From: Episyrphus balteatus | Lineage: Eukaryota > Arthropoda > Insecta > Diptera > Syrphidae | Assembly: GCF_945859705.1 (NCBI RefSeq) | Contig: NC_079134.1 | Coordinates: 84,266,951 to 84,330,950, forward strand | Length of the DNA stretch: 64,000 nt | Reading direction: 5' to 3' | Part shown: piece by piece, positions 10,386 through 22,429 of the stretch | Layout of the letters: each line of letters opens with the position of its first letter | How positions within the stretch are numbered: position 1 is the stretch's first letter | Program-made: the position numbers and the translations under genes | Notes under the pieces: model-generated | The model's database searches: none | Told to the model about the DNA's origin: nothing | Seen by the model: the letters and a program-made list of their open reading frames with translations, nothing else

Positions 10386-10609
10386 CATGGTATAAAAAGA
10401 CAAGGTATGATCATTAGAGCCGCCATCTTACAAAATGGGGTAGTAAGGTTTTGACGTTTTGCATTTGGCAAAGTCAAAAGCAACAACAATTTCCAAGACA
10501 ACAACAATTTCAATGGGCTGGGCTGTCAAAACCTTAAGTAGCCATAAGTTTTGACAGTTCTCGATACTGAGTTTTTTCTAATGATCATACCTTCTCTTTT
10601 TATACCATG
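10386..10609. mobile_element. MITE, GGTATAAAAAGA family, upstream of the spliced gene
   Basis: Inverted ends of about 33 bp (catggtataaaaaga then aaggtatgatcattaga) bound 224 bp. The body after the right end matches 41409-41530 inverted (ctgtcaaaaccttaagta, ttctcgatactgagtttttt). Because the end carries TATAAAAAG, the copy at 10595-10606 read on the minus strand points toward exon 1 of the gene at 10357, which starts about 29 bp beyond the MITE. A promoter role is inference. Confidence 0.75.
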
Positions 10610-11337
10610 TGTTTTGACAATTCACAAATCAATCATCATGCCGGTTCGTTTTTCACAGATAATTATATATCTGTCACACTCATTTTTAAAGGAAAAGGGG
10701 GAAATAAAAATGCGTTCCACAATTTTCGCTCAGTTAGGTTCGTTCGTGTTTATGTTTTTTTTGGATTTCTAAGGGAATTTTAATGTTTTAGGTTTAAGGT
10801 CAGTTCAAATGGTGTTAGTACGACTAATTGGGATTGGGATTACTATGAGATTAATTAAAGGGAATCAAAAGATAGTGTTATTGTTTATGTGTTTACAGGT
10901 ATGTGTAAACTTGGGTTATGGACAAGGGGGGTTAGAAAAAAATTGATAAGGATGGGAGATATTTCCCCACCCACTATTTTGTAGCAAGTTAGTTATCTCA
11001 CTCAGATATAGAGGTAACTATGTACATAATTACAGAAAGCTAACGAAACAATAAAACAGAACGAGATTTCATGATCATTGCAAAATTGAATTTGAATTCA
11101 AATAGAGCAACCGTAGCAGTGTTCACAGTTTTTTTTCAAATCGAAATTTAAATAAAATTTTAAATCGAAATTTAAATCACTTTTTTTGCAAAATTGTTTG
11201 TGCAAATATTATAGCAAATTAGATTGCATATTTATTAAAATAATTTTTTTTGTGGAAATATTATTAAAAAGGTAATAAGAAGTGAATTTGAAATTAAATT
11301 AAAAACTAATCAGAGTTGATATAGGTGCATAGACATA
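10610..11337. other. non-coding DNA in the element centre
   Basis: No gene is supported. There are T-rich and A-rich blocks with a short inverted phrase near 11140-11170 (aaatcgaaatttaaat repeated). Confidence 0.4.
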
Positions 11338-12440
11338 TACAGGGTGTCCCACAGTCACCGCCCCAAATGAAAACCATGGATTCCTGAGGTCATTTTAAGT
11401 CGAAAAACTTAACTGGTAATTTTCTCGTTTTCGTCCCGTTTTCGAGTTACCACGGTTTTTATGATTTTTGCTCTCTTGTCCTTTAACTGGCTTTATCTTT
11501 GCCAAACTATGTTTGATTTGAAAGATTTTTTTTACAACCAATCAAGAATTTATTACAGTTTAAGTTTGTCTCAAAACTTTTTTTTCTGCGGACAACCGTT
11601 TCTCCACAATTTTGCATCAAACACAATTTTCTTCGTTTTTTAAGTTGTTTTTTACACTTTCATATCATTTAAGTCAAAAAAACACGTTAATGAGTATTAA
11701 TTTTTTGTGCTTTTTATTAAAGCCCAGTTTATTTCGATAAAAAAAATAAGTTTTACTTCATAAAAAAGGCTACTGGAAGTAATTTAAAAAAAATAAACAA
11801 ACTGAGTGAATAAAAAAAAAATAATTTTTAAATAAAAAATTAATTTAAATGAATTAAAACTTTTTCTGAGCTTTATCTATTTGTTCTTTTCTTAACCACA
11901 ATAGCTCAGAAAAAGTTTTTAATTCATTTAAATTAATTTTTTATTTAAAAATTATTTTTTTTTTTAATTCACTCAGTTTGTTTATTTTTTTTAAATTACT
12001 TTCAGTAGCCTTTTTTATGAAATAAAACTTATTTTTTTTATGAAAATAAACTGGGCTTTAATAAAAAGCACAAAAAATTAATACTCATTAACGTGTTTTT
12101 TTGACTTAAATGATATGAAAGTGTAAAAAACAACTTAAAAAACGAAGAAAATTGTGTTTAATGCAAAATTGTGGAGAAACGGTTGTCCGCAGAAAAAAAA
12201 GTTTTGAGACAAACTTAAACTGTAATAAATTCTTGATTGGTTGTAAAAAAAATCTTTCAAATCACACGTAGTTTGGCAAAGATACGGCCAGTTAAAGGAC
12301 AAGAGAACAAAAATCATAAAAACCGTGGTAACTCGAAAACGGGACGAAAACGAGAAAATTACCAGTTAAGTTTTTCGACTTAAAATGACCTCAAGAATCC
12401 ATGGTTTTCATTTGGGGCGGTGACTGTGGGACACCCTGTA
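11338..12440. mobile_element. 1,103-bp near-perfect palindromic element
   Basis: The left half reads tacagggtgtcccacagtca and the right half is its reverse complement throughout, with the centre near 11890. Arms are about 540 bp and differ at only scattered bases. TA flanks both ends (11336-11337, 12441-12442), fitting a Tc1/mariner-like target. Two mirrored 60-codon frames (11461-11643 and 12135-12317) are consequences of the palindrome, not genes. Confidence 0.85.
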
Positions 12441-12783
12441 TATACATATGTATACAGAATTTGTGAGGAGACAAAAGGAACCTTTTTTTTGGGGAACTTC
12501 TAGAAAATCTAGAGTACAAAATCAAAGATTTTACGAAGCAGAGGTATGTGATTTGTAAAATCTAAAATAGAACCTCGCAAAGAAACTAAAAATTATGAAT
12601 TTTACCAGGTCGAAGATCCAATCAATCTAGGCCTCTGCTGGGGTTTTTTTTTATATGTACATATATACATATATTGTACCAGAAGCAGCTGGAATCAATT
12701 CCTAAGGAAACTTTGCTTTGTTCGTAGAGAACAAAGGTCGAAAGTACGAGAAGCTTGAGGAAGACTCCACTCAAGATAGTGTA
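12441..12783. other. non-coding DNA
   Basis: Nothing recognised between the palindrome and the Tc1-like remnant apart from short TATATACATA runs. Confidence 0.4.
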
Positions 12784-13712
12784 TATAAACTCCTGCTCAA
12801 AATTAACGCACACTTTTTTCATCTTTAGTTATACCCCTGCATCTTATTTACAATGGCTTTACAATTATTTGTTGTATTTTTTTGTGTTTGCTAATTGTTT
12901 ACCAAGTCAGAAAAATGCTAAACTGCAACAGTATTATCAACCAAAAAAAAGATGAACCAAATTTAGCAATTCAAGGTCTGAAAACTGATATTAAAATAAT
13001 TTTTGTTTTTTAAGAAAAAAAAATTTAAAAAAATGGAAACGCGTGACAGTTCTTTCCAATAATTTTTTTTCAATACTTGGCATTGTCTCCTCTAGCGCAT
13101 ACGGTAATTTGGAGTCGTCTATTCATTCCACGAATTAAGTTTTGAAGGTTTTGTTGTAACTTTTCTTTCACTGCAGCTTTCTGTTAATCAAGAATGCTTG
13201 GAGGTGGATTTCGGCCGCAAATGCATTTTTTTCAACATCTCCTAGACATGTTCTGTTGAATTTAAACCCGCATATCTGTGTGGCCAATTCAAAGGTGGCA
13301 TATTTTAATCTTGAAGATATTCTCAAACCACTCTAACATGCATTATCGTGCATCAAACTGAACTGTGGACCAAATCTAGGGGTGATTGGAACCGCATGCT
13401 GTGTGAGGATATCAGTCAAGTATCTTTGGGTACTTAAAGTAGGTCTAGGAGACCTCACTAACTCCGTAGGTGTTGTAAAACTGAGTTTACTCCATGAAAA
13501 TTTATGCCTCATCTCTAAAAGGTTCCCGGGTTGACAGATAGACTTCAGCATACCTCTCCAAATCTTCCCCACAAACTTTTTATTCCATACCTTCAATTTA
13601 AGTTAACTCCTGTCTTATTTGAGAAAATAACCACGATACTGTGAGATAAATTAAAGTAGGACTTTTTTCTAAAATAAATATGATGTGCGTTAAATTTGAG
13701 CAGGAGTGTATA
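12784..13712 (-). mobile_element. Tc1-like transposon remnant
   Basis: Inverted ends (tataaactcctgctcaaaa and, inverted, tatacactcctgctcaaat, both followed by ttaacgcaca) bound about 930 bp, with TA at each edge as expected for Tc1/mariner. A full-length Tc1 element is normally about 1.6 kb, so this copy is internally deleted. Confidence 0.85.
13130..13596 (-). pseudogene. Tc1-like transposase fragment
   Basis: Minus-strand frames show the catalytic core of a Tc1-type transposase: RYLTDILTQHAVP, then the second-aspartate motif LMHDNAC, and in a shifted frame NWPHRYAGLNSTEHV, which carries the third acidic residue of the DDE set. The N-terminal DNA-binding part is missing and frames are broken, so no active enzyme is encoded. 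Confidence 0.8.
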
Positions 13713-14471
13713 TAGAAAGTATATATACATCTATACAAAGGAGGGCTTTAGAAAGAAGAAGAATAAGGTATTCAACCAGCGTCAGCGAAGTGAATTTGTT
13801 TTTTTGAACAAAAGAAAGTGAATTTAAAAAGAACAATTTTTTTTTGAAGAAAACGTAGATTTTAACGTAGATTTTAAACAATAAGTGTTAAAATTAAGTT
13901 CTCCAAATTGTTTTTTTTTTGTTAATTTTAAGTTAAATTTAGTTTTTTTTTTTTCTTTTACAAAAGAACATTTAAGAAGTTTGGAAAAAGTGCGAATTTT
14001 CATTTTTAATAATTAATAATATATTAAATCTCCAAAAGTGAATATTGTGCACAAAGGCACAAAAGGGATTCGTCGAGGTGCTGCCGGCAGAACATCGAAG
14101 GATCGAGAATTTGGTGAGTGAACTAAAACAATTTTTTTTGGGACACAAAGGTCCATATATATATTATTAAAGGTGGAAACCACTAAACTGCCAAGCTACA
14201 ATCTTTCTTTTTATATTTTTTTTTATTACATACATATATATTATTTTTTTATTGAATTTCGAATTTTGAATTGAATTAGTAATAAGCAAAAGAAACGAGC
14301 GGAAGAGCTCAATTTAAATTTTAAGTAGATTTTAATGAAGATTTTTAATAAAATTATAATTTGAAGTGTAACAAAAGTGTTTATTATGGAGTGCTAAATA
14401 CTTAGCTAAAGGTGTGTGGAGGCTTGACAAAGCCGTCCACTGGTAATATGGATTTTCTTTAGAGGACATGA
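13713..14471. other. non-coding DNA with possible transcript features
   Basis: Mostly AT-rich. A less biased stretch at 14040-14115 (aggtgctgccggcagaacatcg) ends with a donor-like sequence gaatttg|gtgagt at about 14113, which could be a 5' leader exon of the gene-like remnant that follows. Only the splice-like sequence supports this. Confidence 0.25.
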
Positions 14472-15283
14472 CTGACCTGAACTCTTCGACAGACTTAGAT
14501 TTCAGCTGGAAAATAATCTTTTGGGGCTATTCTTCAAAACATCGGCCAAGAAGATAGCGTTTGGAAGTATCTCTAAGATACAAGGGAGGGCAGGCCAAAA
14601 TTCGTCGACAACACCAGGCGAGCGCTCGGAACTTCAGCAGAGCAGTTATCTAGGGAAATAAAAAAAGTATGTGTTTTAGGTATAGTATCTTTTAGGGTTT
14701 ATTTTTTATCTTTATATATATATTATTTTGGTGATGGTAGAATTTCGTATATTAGGTTAGTTAGGGTATATTGGTGATGGTTAGGTATTTTAGTTAGGAA
14801 TTTAGTTTTACGGTGTAGGGTATTTTAGGTTAGTTAGGTTAGATTTTAAATAATTACTGAAGCACTATACTTACGTTTCCTTAGATGATGTTCACGTTCC
14901 TGGATTTGTTCGTCACCCTTTTTTTTCAGCAATAGTTTTTTTTAGTAATTTTTATCTTTCCTTTTTATAATTCACATCCTCTTTCCTTTTTTTTTTCCTT
15001 TTCCACTTTCCTTCCCTTTTACTATCGGCACGTTTTTTTTTTGATTAGCAGAGCAGGAGGTACTTTGAGGAGTGGCAAGAACCACACCCATTTTCCACGA
15101 GCTTAGCTGTGCAACCACAAGCGTGCCACCCGCAACTTCTCTTGTACCGAAGTAAGCCCTAAGGCAACCTGACTCCTAACAAGGTTTATGTTTAGTATGA
15201 GGTGACCGGTGGCTGGATTTTCATCATCTGTCTAGGTGGTGGATGACGTCGATGAAAACGATTTCAGGAGTGACGGCGCGCCG
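14472..15283 (+). pseudogene. unrecognised gene-like remnant, part 1
   Basis: Base composition is balanced compared with the surroundings. An acceptor-like tggattttctttag precedes 14473. One frame shows ILQNIGQEDSVWKYL, a stop, then REGRPKFVDNTRRALGTSAE. A second acceptor-like sequence (tttttttgattag, about 15053) precedes QSRRYFEEWQEPHPF. The last part has an acidic run (VDDVDENDF). The stop and shifts suggest decay. It may derive from a captured host gene or a DNA-transposon gene; I do not recognise the family. Confidence 0.3.
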
Positions 15284-17294
15284 CACTATGGGACGAAACA
15301 TAGTTGAACGTCTCAAAAATCTCTAACTTTTTTGTTTCTTTGAATATTTTAATGAAATTTGGGACATATAATCTTGAATATGTAAGGAATTAATGTATAT
15401 AATTTTTGTTTACGGTTCATAAATTTTATAGATAAGAAAATGTGTTCAAAGTTAAAAAAAATATTATTATTATATTATTATATAATACAGTACATTCTCG
15501 ATTAACGCAACTAATTAAAACAAGGGTGCTTGCAATGACCGAGGTTGTTGCAATGACCGAGTAAATAATTTTTAGGTTCAATATGAGATGAAAAGCGAAA
15601 ATATCAGAAACGCAACACTAACAAATATATTTAATGCAACAAATTTCTGTCCAATAAAATATAATTGATATGAAACGAAACAAATGGAAGTTAATTCATT
15701 ACGATAAGTACGTAATTATGAATGTTTAGTTCTTTATCCAAATTTAATTATTTTATTTCGAAAAAATGGGATATTTTTGTTTGGATTTTTTAGTTTGTTA
15801 GATTTTAAAAATTGAACAATCAACATTTTTTCAATAAGGGTTAAATTTTGGTCAGTTCATTGTATTTTTGTATTGAAAGTTGCACTTATCGAGTCAATTT
15901 TTGTACAAGAGTTGCGATTACTGCGTCAACAATGATAAAAATTGGGGTGTTGCGAAAATCGAGGAGTTGCGTGAATCGAGAGTTGCGTTAATCGAGAACG
16001 TACTGTAATATTATTTAAATTAATTTTTTTTTCAATGAATCGAAAAAGATAAAAACTCGTACGGCACTGTTGCCATTGTTACTTTTTACTTCTTAAATCT
16101 GAAAATGAAATAAAACATTTTCCATGAAACAAATAATCTAAAAAAATTCTTGTTGTCATAAATCAGTTGAGTTTTTTGCAAAAAAATATTAAATACTAAT
16201 AAAGTATTGTGAGTAAGATGACATAAATAATAGTTTAATCGTGTTGTTGTTGATGTTTTGAAAATTGAGTTCATAAAATACAAATAAAAAATGTAATTCA
16301 TAATAAAAAAAATAAATAACTATAGAAAAATGAATGACCAAAAACTTGAGTTTCTAAGAAACAATACCTTAAACAAATTCAAAACAACAACAACTTTTGA
16401 CCATGACCAGACAATAATAATAATTAACGAAAAAATACCAAAGAAGAATTATTTTTAGTATTTTTTTTTTTTTATATCTCTCAATCACTTTGAAAATCAG
16501 AATCAGGATCTTACGATTTGCTTACCGTTTGGTCTGCTAAATGAAATATATCAAATCAATGAATGAAAACGAGTGAATTTGGTGCGTATACGTCCATAAG
16601 TTTCTTCAATTAATTATACCGTTATTTTTTAATTTTTAACACAAAATTATATTTATTTTCAAAACCAAGAATATGAACTTTTATTGTGCCAAATTTGAAC
16701 TTTTTAAATTGAAAATTGCAAAAGTAATAGATTTTTAAAGCTTAAAATAAATAAAAAATAAATTCTCTCATTATTCAATTTCGCTTGTAAAACGAAAAAG
16801 GATGAAAATGGGAAAGTTTTTATTTTTGTTTCTTAATCTACAACAAAAATAGAATGCAAAACAGTCATTAACTCAGCGGAGGCAGCCGGAGCCAACATAG
16901 AAAACTCTAGTTGAAAACGAAATAATGAAAAAAAAAGTTCACCACACTCAATTTTTTTTAAATTAATTGTTCCATTAAATAAAAAAAAATCTTATAGTTT
17001 TGGAAAGAAGTGATTACAAGCTTTTCTAAAATGTATAACATTAATAAAGTTTATTAAAAAACTAACGAAATATCTGAGTTCAAAATGTCTCTTTTTAAAA
17101 ATAGCAAAATATAAAATAACAAAATGCGGTGTTTGAAGGTTGTTTTAAGTACCTAGAATAAATATTATGTGGAAAATATTACTGTATCGCAAAGAGCTCT
17201 ATTTCTATATAATAACCCCATCATTAGATTTTTGGAATTGCGAAATTCGTGAAAACCATTTTTGAGACGCTCAACCCCCTTTCGTCCCATTGTG
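15284..17294. mobile_element. 2.0-kb inverted-repeat element inside the gene-like remnant
   Basis: The ends cactatgggacgaaacat and, inverted, cacaatgggacgaaagg, each followed by ttga(a/g)cgtctcaaaaat, define about 2,011 bp. Flanking sequences (gcgccg) are GC-rich and similar, but the duplication length is ambiguous. The interior is AT-rich with no transposase, and holds the element at 15488-16005. Confidence 0.75.
15488..16005. mobile_element. nested pogo/Tc1-like MITE, 518 bp
   Basis: The ends CAGTACATTCTCGATTAACG and, inverted, CAGTACGTTCTCGATTAACG, with TA on both sides (15486-15487, 16006-16007), fit a pogo-like non-autonomous element. Subterminal phrases related to gttgcaatgaccgag recur several times. 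Confidence 0.85.
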
Positions 17295-17410
17295 CGCCGC
17301 GGTGACGGTGAAACTGATGAGGTTGAGGCTTCCGACGGGGAGGACCGAGGACATTGTAAAGACACCATCACTGAAGACCTTTGTGGTACTTCCATCATCC
17401 AAAGGAGCTA
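17295..17410 (+). pseudogene. unrecognised gene-like remnant, part 2
   Basis: After the 2-kb insertion the GC-rich sequence resumes and one frame encodes an acidic stretch (GDGETDEVEASDGEDRG) to a stop near 17420. It resembles in character the acidic end of part 1 at 15240-15283, so both sides probably belonged to one exon. Identity unknown. Confidence 0.3.
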
Positions 17411-18037
17411 CATTATCTGAATTGACATCTTTGTTTTTTGTCACAGGTTCCTTGTTTTACTGCCTTTTATTTTCATTCGTCTTCGAAGATGACGTAGAAC
17501 CAAACATATCCGGGAAATATCAGCAAACAGCAATTTGTATGAAAAATAAATTAATGATAAATAAACTTTTACATTTGTGCTTTCCGCGATTTTTTTTATT
17601 TTCATCTGTCAAAATACTAACCTTTGGGCTATTTTCCTGTGGGGAAAAATTAGGCGCTGTTCATATTTTTCATGGTTAGATTAGGATGCGCTTATACTTC
17701 TTTTTTTTATTTTTACAGTTTTTAACAATAAAATGCATAAAAACTGTTGAATTTTTTTGCTAAAAGCAATAAAAAGTAAATTTAACATATTTTTAATTGA
17801 TTAAGTGTCAAAAAAAGAATTTTTTCTGAAAATTTAATTCTATTTTTCAGTTTTTGAATTAAACGATTTTTTTTGTTCAACCCAATCGCGCACTGAGCGC
17901 ATTGAGCAAAACTCCACAGTTGAATGTGTTAGTGCCATTTAAAATGCACGGGGAAACTACCACATATAGCCACTGTGGAGCTTTTTCTCTCATTGCAGCT
18001 TGTAGGGTCGAAGAGAACAACCCCCCGAAGTCGGTTC
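17411..18037. other. non-coding DNA at the right of the centre
   Basis: No gene. Around 17890-18000 there is a less AT-rich stretch with an inverted phrase (ctccacagt / actgtggag). Confidence 0.4.
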
Positions 18038-18055
18038 TCTAGGTATTCCTTCCTC

Positions 18056-18625
18056 TATGTAAATTGCGAGGGACTGTTAAAGCAATACACTCGCGAGGAA
18101 AAAAGAGATTGGTAAAACTAAAAATGATTAATTGTTTGTAGAATTAAATAATAGAAATTTGGTAAAAATCGCGGAGCTAGTTTTAAGCACGGGCTAAGGG
18201 ATTACTAAAAGTGTTGCCACTTATTCAGAAAAAGATCACAAGCATTGTGGTACATAATGCTTAATTTGGTGAATCTTAATTCAAGAGTTACATGCGATTT
18301 TGTGTTTTTTTCACGTGCGTCTTGGAACATTTTTGAACTTCCGGAGATGATTACTTGAAAAGTATGATTCACCAAATTTTAAAATTCGGAACATTTATTC
18401 AGAAAAAGATAACAAGCATTTTGGTACATAATTCTTAATTTGGTGAATCTTAATTCAAGAGTTACATGCGATTTTGTTTTTTTTTTCACTTGCGTCTTGG
18501 AACATTTTTGAACTTCCGCAGATGATTACTTGAAAAGTATGATTCACCAAATTCATTTTTAGTTTTACCAATCTCTTTTTTCCTCGCGAGTGTATTGCTT
18601 TAATAGTCCCTCGCAATTTAAGTAA
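18056..18625. mobile_element. inverted-repeat element carrying satellite units
   Basis: Terminal inverted repeats of about 66 bp (aattgcgagggact... to ...gtaaaactaaaaatga) enclose about 570 bp. The left arm shows the uninterrupted site near 7840 (acttaaattgccatagagg). Positions 18220-18553 contain about two units of the ~177-bp repeat that builds the arrays at 4000-5105 and 24095-24490. The unit has thus travelled inside another inverted-repeat element. Exact edges are uncertain by a few bases. Confidence 0.75.
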
Positions 18626-19411
18626 TCAGAGATAGTAAAATCAATTTTTTAATAGTGAAAGTTACACAAGAATTTATTTTATTTTTGAGTGTCTTCTTTT
18701 TTTTTATTGCTATTTAACTGGAATCCTCTCCGGAGCCTTTTATAATAATCTATCTGTCTCATCTTTCCTAGTGAGTGAAACATTTTAGTATATGTTCTGC
18801 TAATGAAGCCAAGTTGATACTACATTGAATCCAAAAATTTTGCTTTCATCTCCATACATGTTGCAAAAATCGAGTGCTTGTGAAACTTAGCTACAAATTC
18901 CAACTCTATATCATCAGCATCAACCTGTATATTTATCGACTGAACAGCAATCAGCGACATCACGTACCTGTATACGAGACAACTTGCTTTCAGTCTTACC
19001 TTCTGGGTGAGTCATTTTTAGTAGTGTTCTGCCAAGCAAACCCATTTTGGTACTTCACCTTATATTCTTTTGGTGTTTATTCTTTATTTACATATTTAAT
19101 TCACCACTACCGAGGGGAATATTATTACTCACCTTAACAACTTTATTCATATATACTGACATCTTACGGCCAGAACTACAACTACGAGAATATATTTACT
19201 CACCACATTAACATCGACATTATTCGGTTTGTGAATTAAATAACGCAAGCAAATACACAAACCTTTAACTACAATATCACCATACTGTACAGTAGCAAAC
19301 ATTATTTTTAAATTTGGCCAAAAATCAGAATCCCAAAATATTTTTAAATTGGTGAAAACACAAAAAAAAAAAGCCACTAAGATTTATAATTTATTTTGAA
19401 TCGTTTACAAC

Positions 19412-20005
19412 ATGGCAAATTGTTCTTCATGTAACGAAATTGCTGATTATGGAATTGATTCTATTATATGCAATGGAATATGTCGGAAAATTTTTCACGT
19501 GAAATGCATTGATGCTCCACATAGCTCTATAAAATTATTTGCCAAAAATAGATATTTCTATTATTTCTGTGACGAGTGCGATCCTTTCGCATACACTAAT
19601 ATTGCTCGAAATGTCATTGAAAACACCAACCGTTTAGAAAACATGCACAAACAACTACTGTACCTTTCAGACAAAATTGAAAACCTAGCATCGCAACCTC
19701 CACATCAAGGCCGACTTACAAGAAGTAAGTTAAAAAATTCTAATGCTAACTCTGAGCAAAGTTCTTCCTCATCTACAAAACGGAAAAGTGACGAAGTGGA
19801 CAAGGACACAGATATTGGTCAACTGAATCCTTTCACTAAGAAACAAAGTTTATCTGTATTTGAATCATATGTTCCAACTAATCCGGTCTCCATAACAACA
19901 CAAGAATCAAGAACAATTTCTTCCACTGAAACTATTACTGCAAGTTCTCCTTCTGCATCAGTTCAAACTTCCTTACCAAATTCCTCGAGTCAACCATTTG
20001 AATAA
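19412..20005 (+). CDS. PHD-finger ORF1 of a Jockey-like non-LTR retrotransposon
   Basis: A 197-codon frame starts at ATG 19412. The N-terminal C4HC3 finger (Cys4, Cys7, Cys20, Cys24, His29, Cys32, Cys53, Cys56) is a PHD-type zinc finger, as known in ORF1 proteins of some CR1/Jockey-group elements. A short helix near 75-95 and a Ser/Lys-rich segment follow. The stop at 20005 appears premature: 20006-20300 still encodes ORF1-like sequence (HLLNSPSFWPNGVIVHEF) in shifted frames and has a short repeat (gagcgacctgcagtag). In the family ORF1 binds element RNA; here the protein would be truncated. ORF2 follows at 20315. The inverted copy is at 5106-5663. Confidence 0.8.
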   Translation: MANCSSCNEIADYGIDSIICNGICRKIFHVKCIDAPHSSIKLFAKNRYFYYFCDECDPFAYTNIARNVIENTNRLENMHKQLLYLSDKIENLASQPPHQGRLTRSKLKNSNANSEQSSSSSTKRKSDEVDKDTDIGQLNPFTKKQSLSVFESYVPTNPVSITTQESRTISSTETITASSPSASVQTSLPNSSSQPFE

Positions 20006-21267
20006 CCTGTAGTAGAGCGACCTGCAATAGAGCGACCTGCAGTAGGGCCACCTTGCACCATCTACAAATGCTTTAGATATTAAAACGTATTCAATTCAGA
20101 AAATTGGTAAACTACAATTAATCACTGTGGAGAAAATGCTTCAAAGGAACTATTCCAAGTATGCATCATTTAAAATAAGATGTCCGGAATCGATTTTCAT
20201 TTACTGAATTCTCCATCATTTTGGCCTAATGGTGTAATCGTACATGAATTTGTGAACAGGAACTCAAAGATACAACCACACCATTTTCGACAGTAACTGA
20301 CAACGCTAAAACCCAGCAGCATGTATTAATTTACTATCAAAACGTTAACGGCTTACGGACCAAAACCAATTTAGTCTATACGAACTTAACCAACCTCCCT
20401 CACGATGTAATTGTTTTAACAGAGACGTGGCTTTGTTCATCAATAGCTAATTCTGAACTTTTTGATAGCAACTACCAAATCTACCGACGTGATCGTCATT
20501 CTAACTACGATTCAACCGTGGCTGGCGGAGGAATTATTATAGCCGTACAAAATTCGTTAATGTGCTCTCTCGACTTCCGACAATCCTTGCTTGAAATATT
20601 GTGCATAAAGATAAAAATGCCTAATGGTTTCCTCTACGTAGTGGCTACTTACATTCCGCCTTGCTCCAACAGTGATGTATATGATCAACTTTACGACTGC
20701 CTGGATGGCATAACTGAAAACATTGACCCTAACGATGAAATAATCATAGTTGGCGATTTCAATCTAAGTTATCTAAACTGGATTAATTCTAATGATAGCG
20801 GCGAATTTTCGCCTATTAATCTGTCGTCGTCCAAAGAAATCTGCCTCATAGATTCGATGGCTGCCCTTTGTTTAAATAAAATTAATGGAGTTCCAAACAA
20901 TAACAATAAAATACTGGACCTTGTATACTCTTCCGAGTCCTTAAACACGGACGCTGCTGTTACACATAGTGATGTAAAACTTGTCATCGAAGATCGTCAT
21001 CATCCTGCTTTATCGATATTTTTGAACTTGAATGTTTGTAACTTTTCGAATGCTTGTAATCTTGTTGAATTCAATTTTAGAAAATGTAACTTTGATGAAT
21101 TGTTTAATCTATTAAGTCTCATTGATTGGGATACTTTGCTTAGTGGTTCAAACCTAACCTAGATAATAAGTTATTTAATTTTTATAAAATAATATTTGAC
21201 TGCTTTTTAGAAACCATCCCTTTACGTCATGTTAAAACTAAAGATAACTATCCCCCATGGTTCGATC

Positions 21268-21320
21268 GGCATTTGAAATCCTTGAAAAACTTCTTTTGTT
21301 TTTCAAGGATTTCAAATGCC
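21268..21320. repeat. snap-back hairpin, 23-bp arms, 7-nt loop
   Basis: 21268-21290 (ggcatttgaaatccttgaaa...) is perfectly inverted at 21298-21320 around ttctttt. It lies inside the ORF2 linker, where one arm is expected coding sequence and the other is its inverted copy, so it looks like a local template-switch event. Confidence 0.9.
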
Positions 21321-22128
21321 GTGGTTAAGGTTCAATCAAACTAAAACTGATAGCGACCTACTAAATTATATTGATTTTAAAAATGAATTTAACAACTATT
21401 CAAACTATCGTTACAATGAATTCCTAACCAAAACTGGAAATGATTTTAAAATAAATCCTAAAAAATTCTGGAATTTTGTTGATATTAAAAGAAATACTGA
21501 TGGCTACCCAATATGTATGGAGTTTGATAAGTTTTCTAGCCAGGATCCTAAAGTTATATCCAACATGTTTGCGGAGTTTTTTATGAAGTCCTTTGAGAAA
21601 AATCTCCCATCTAACCCTCGATCCCCTCTGACATCTGAACAATATACCCACTTAGGACTAATACATTTTTCAATTACTGAATCTACAATTCGTTAAGTTC
21701 TGGCTCTGACGGTTTACCGTCATTCATGTTAAAAAAATGTACAAATCATTTATCTTACCCACTATTTATTCTTTTTAACCACTCAATTAAGTACTCTACA
21801 TTTCCTGATCTATGGAAATAATATGCTTTTCTTAAACCTATTCATAAAAAAGGTCCTAGTCACTTAGTTACTAACTACCGCCCCATAGCCAAACTCTCTG
21901 TTATACCTAAATTGTTCGAATTGTTAGTTTGTGATGTCTTATCTTTTAATTGTTCTTCTATCATTAGTGAAAATCAGCACGGGTTTATTAAAAAGAAATC
22001 AACTGTGACTAATTTATTAGAATTCACAACGTTCTGTTTTGAGGCTTTTGAAAAAAATCTGCAAGTTGATTGCATTTTTACCAATTTTAGCAAGGCATTT
22101 GACAAGCTTAATCATATTATTCTTCCAA

Positions 22129-22338
22129 GGGCCAGTTGTACAAATATTTAATCCGTGGATCAGCAACTTTTATCTTTTGAAATCGGTAGCAAGGCTGATG
22201 TTTAGCACTGGTTCAAGGTTCATATATGTAGAAATAGCCATATTCATGCTTGAACCACGGTTGATCCGCAGCTAATCCACCGAAATCGGTGGGTTTAGTT
22301 CCTGATCCGAGGCTGAACCACGTTTGTACAACTGGCCC
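22129..22338. mobile_element. 210-bp PIF/Harbinger-like MITE, GGGCCAGTTGTAC family
   Basis: Ends GGGCCAGTTGTACAA are inverted at the right (ttgtacaactggccc). It is inserted in RT motif A/B coding sequence. The right flank is TAA and the left CAA, consistent with a TAA duplication that has since mutated. A longer copy at 49849-50618 is flanked by exact TTA. Phrases like gatcaggaactaaaccc recur internally. Confidence 0.8.
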
Positions 22339-22429
22339 TAAATAAACTGTCAAGATTTGGACTAAATGATTCTTTTATCAATTGGTTGTCTTCTTACCTC
22401 AGTGATAGACATTATAGTGTAATTTTCAG

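Noticed and set aside
11461..12317. A pair of similar 60-codon frames as a duplicated gene
   Set aside because: They are mirror images produced by the palindrome at 11338-12440.
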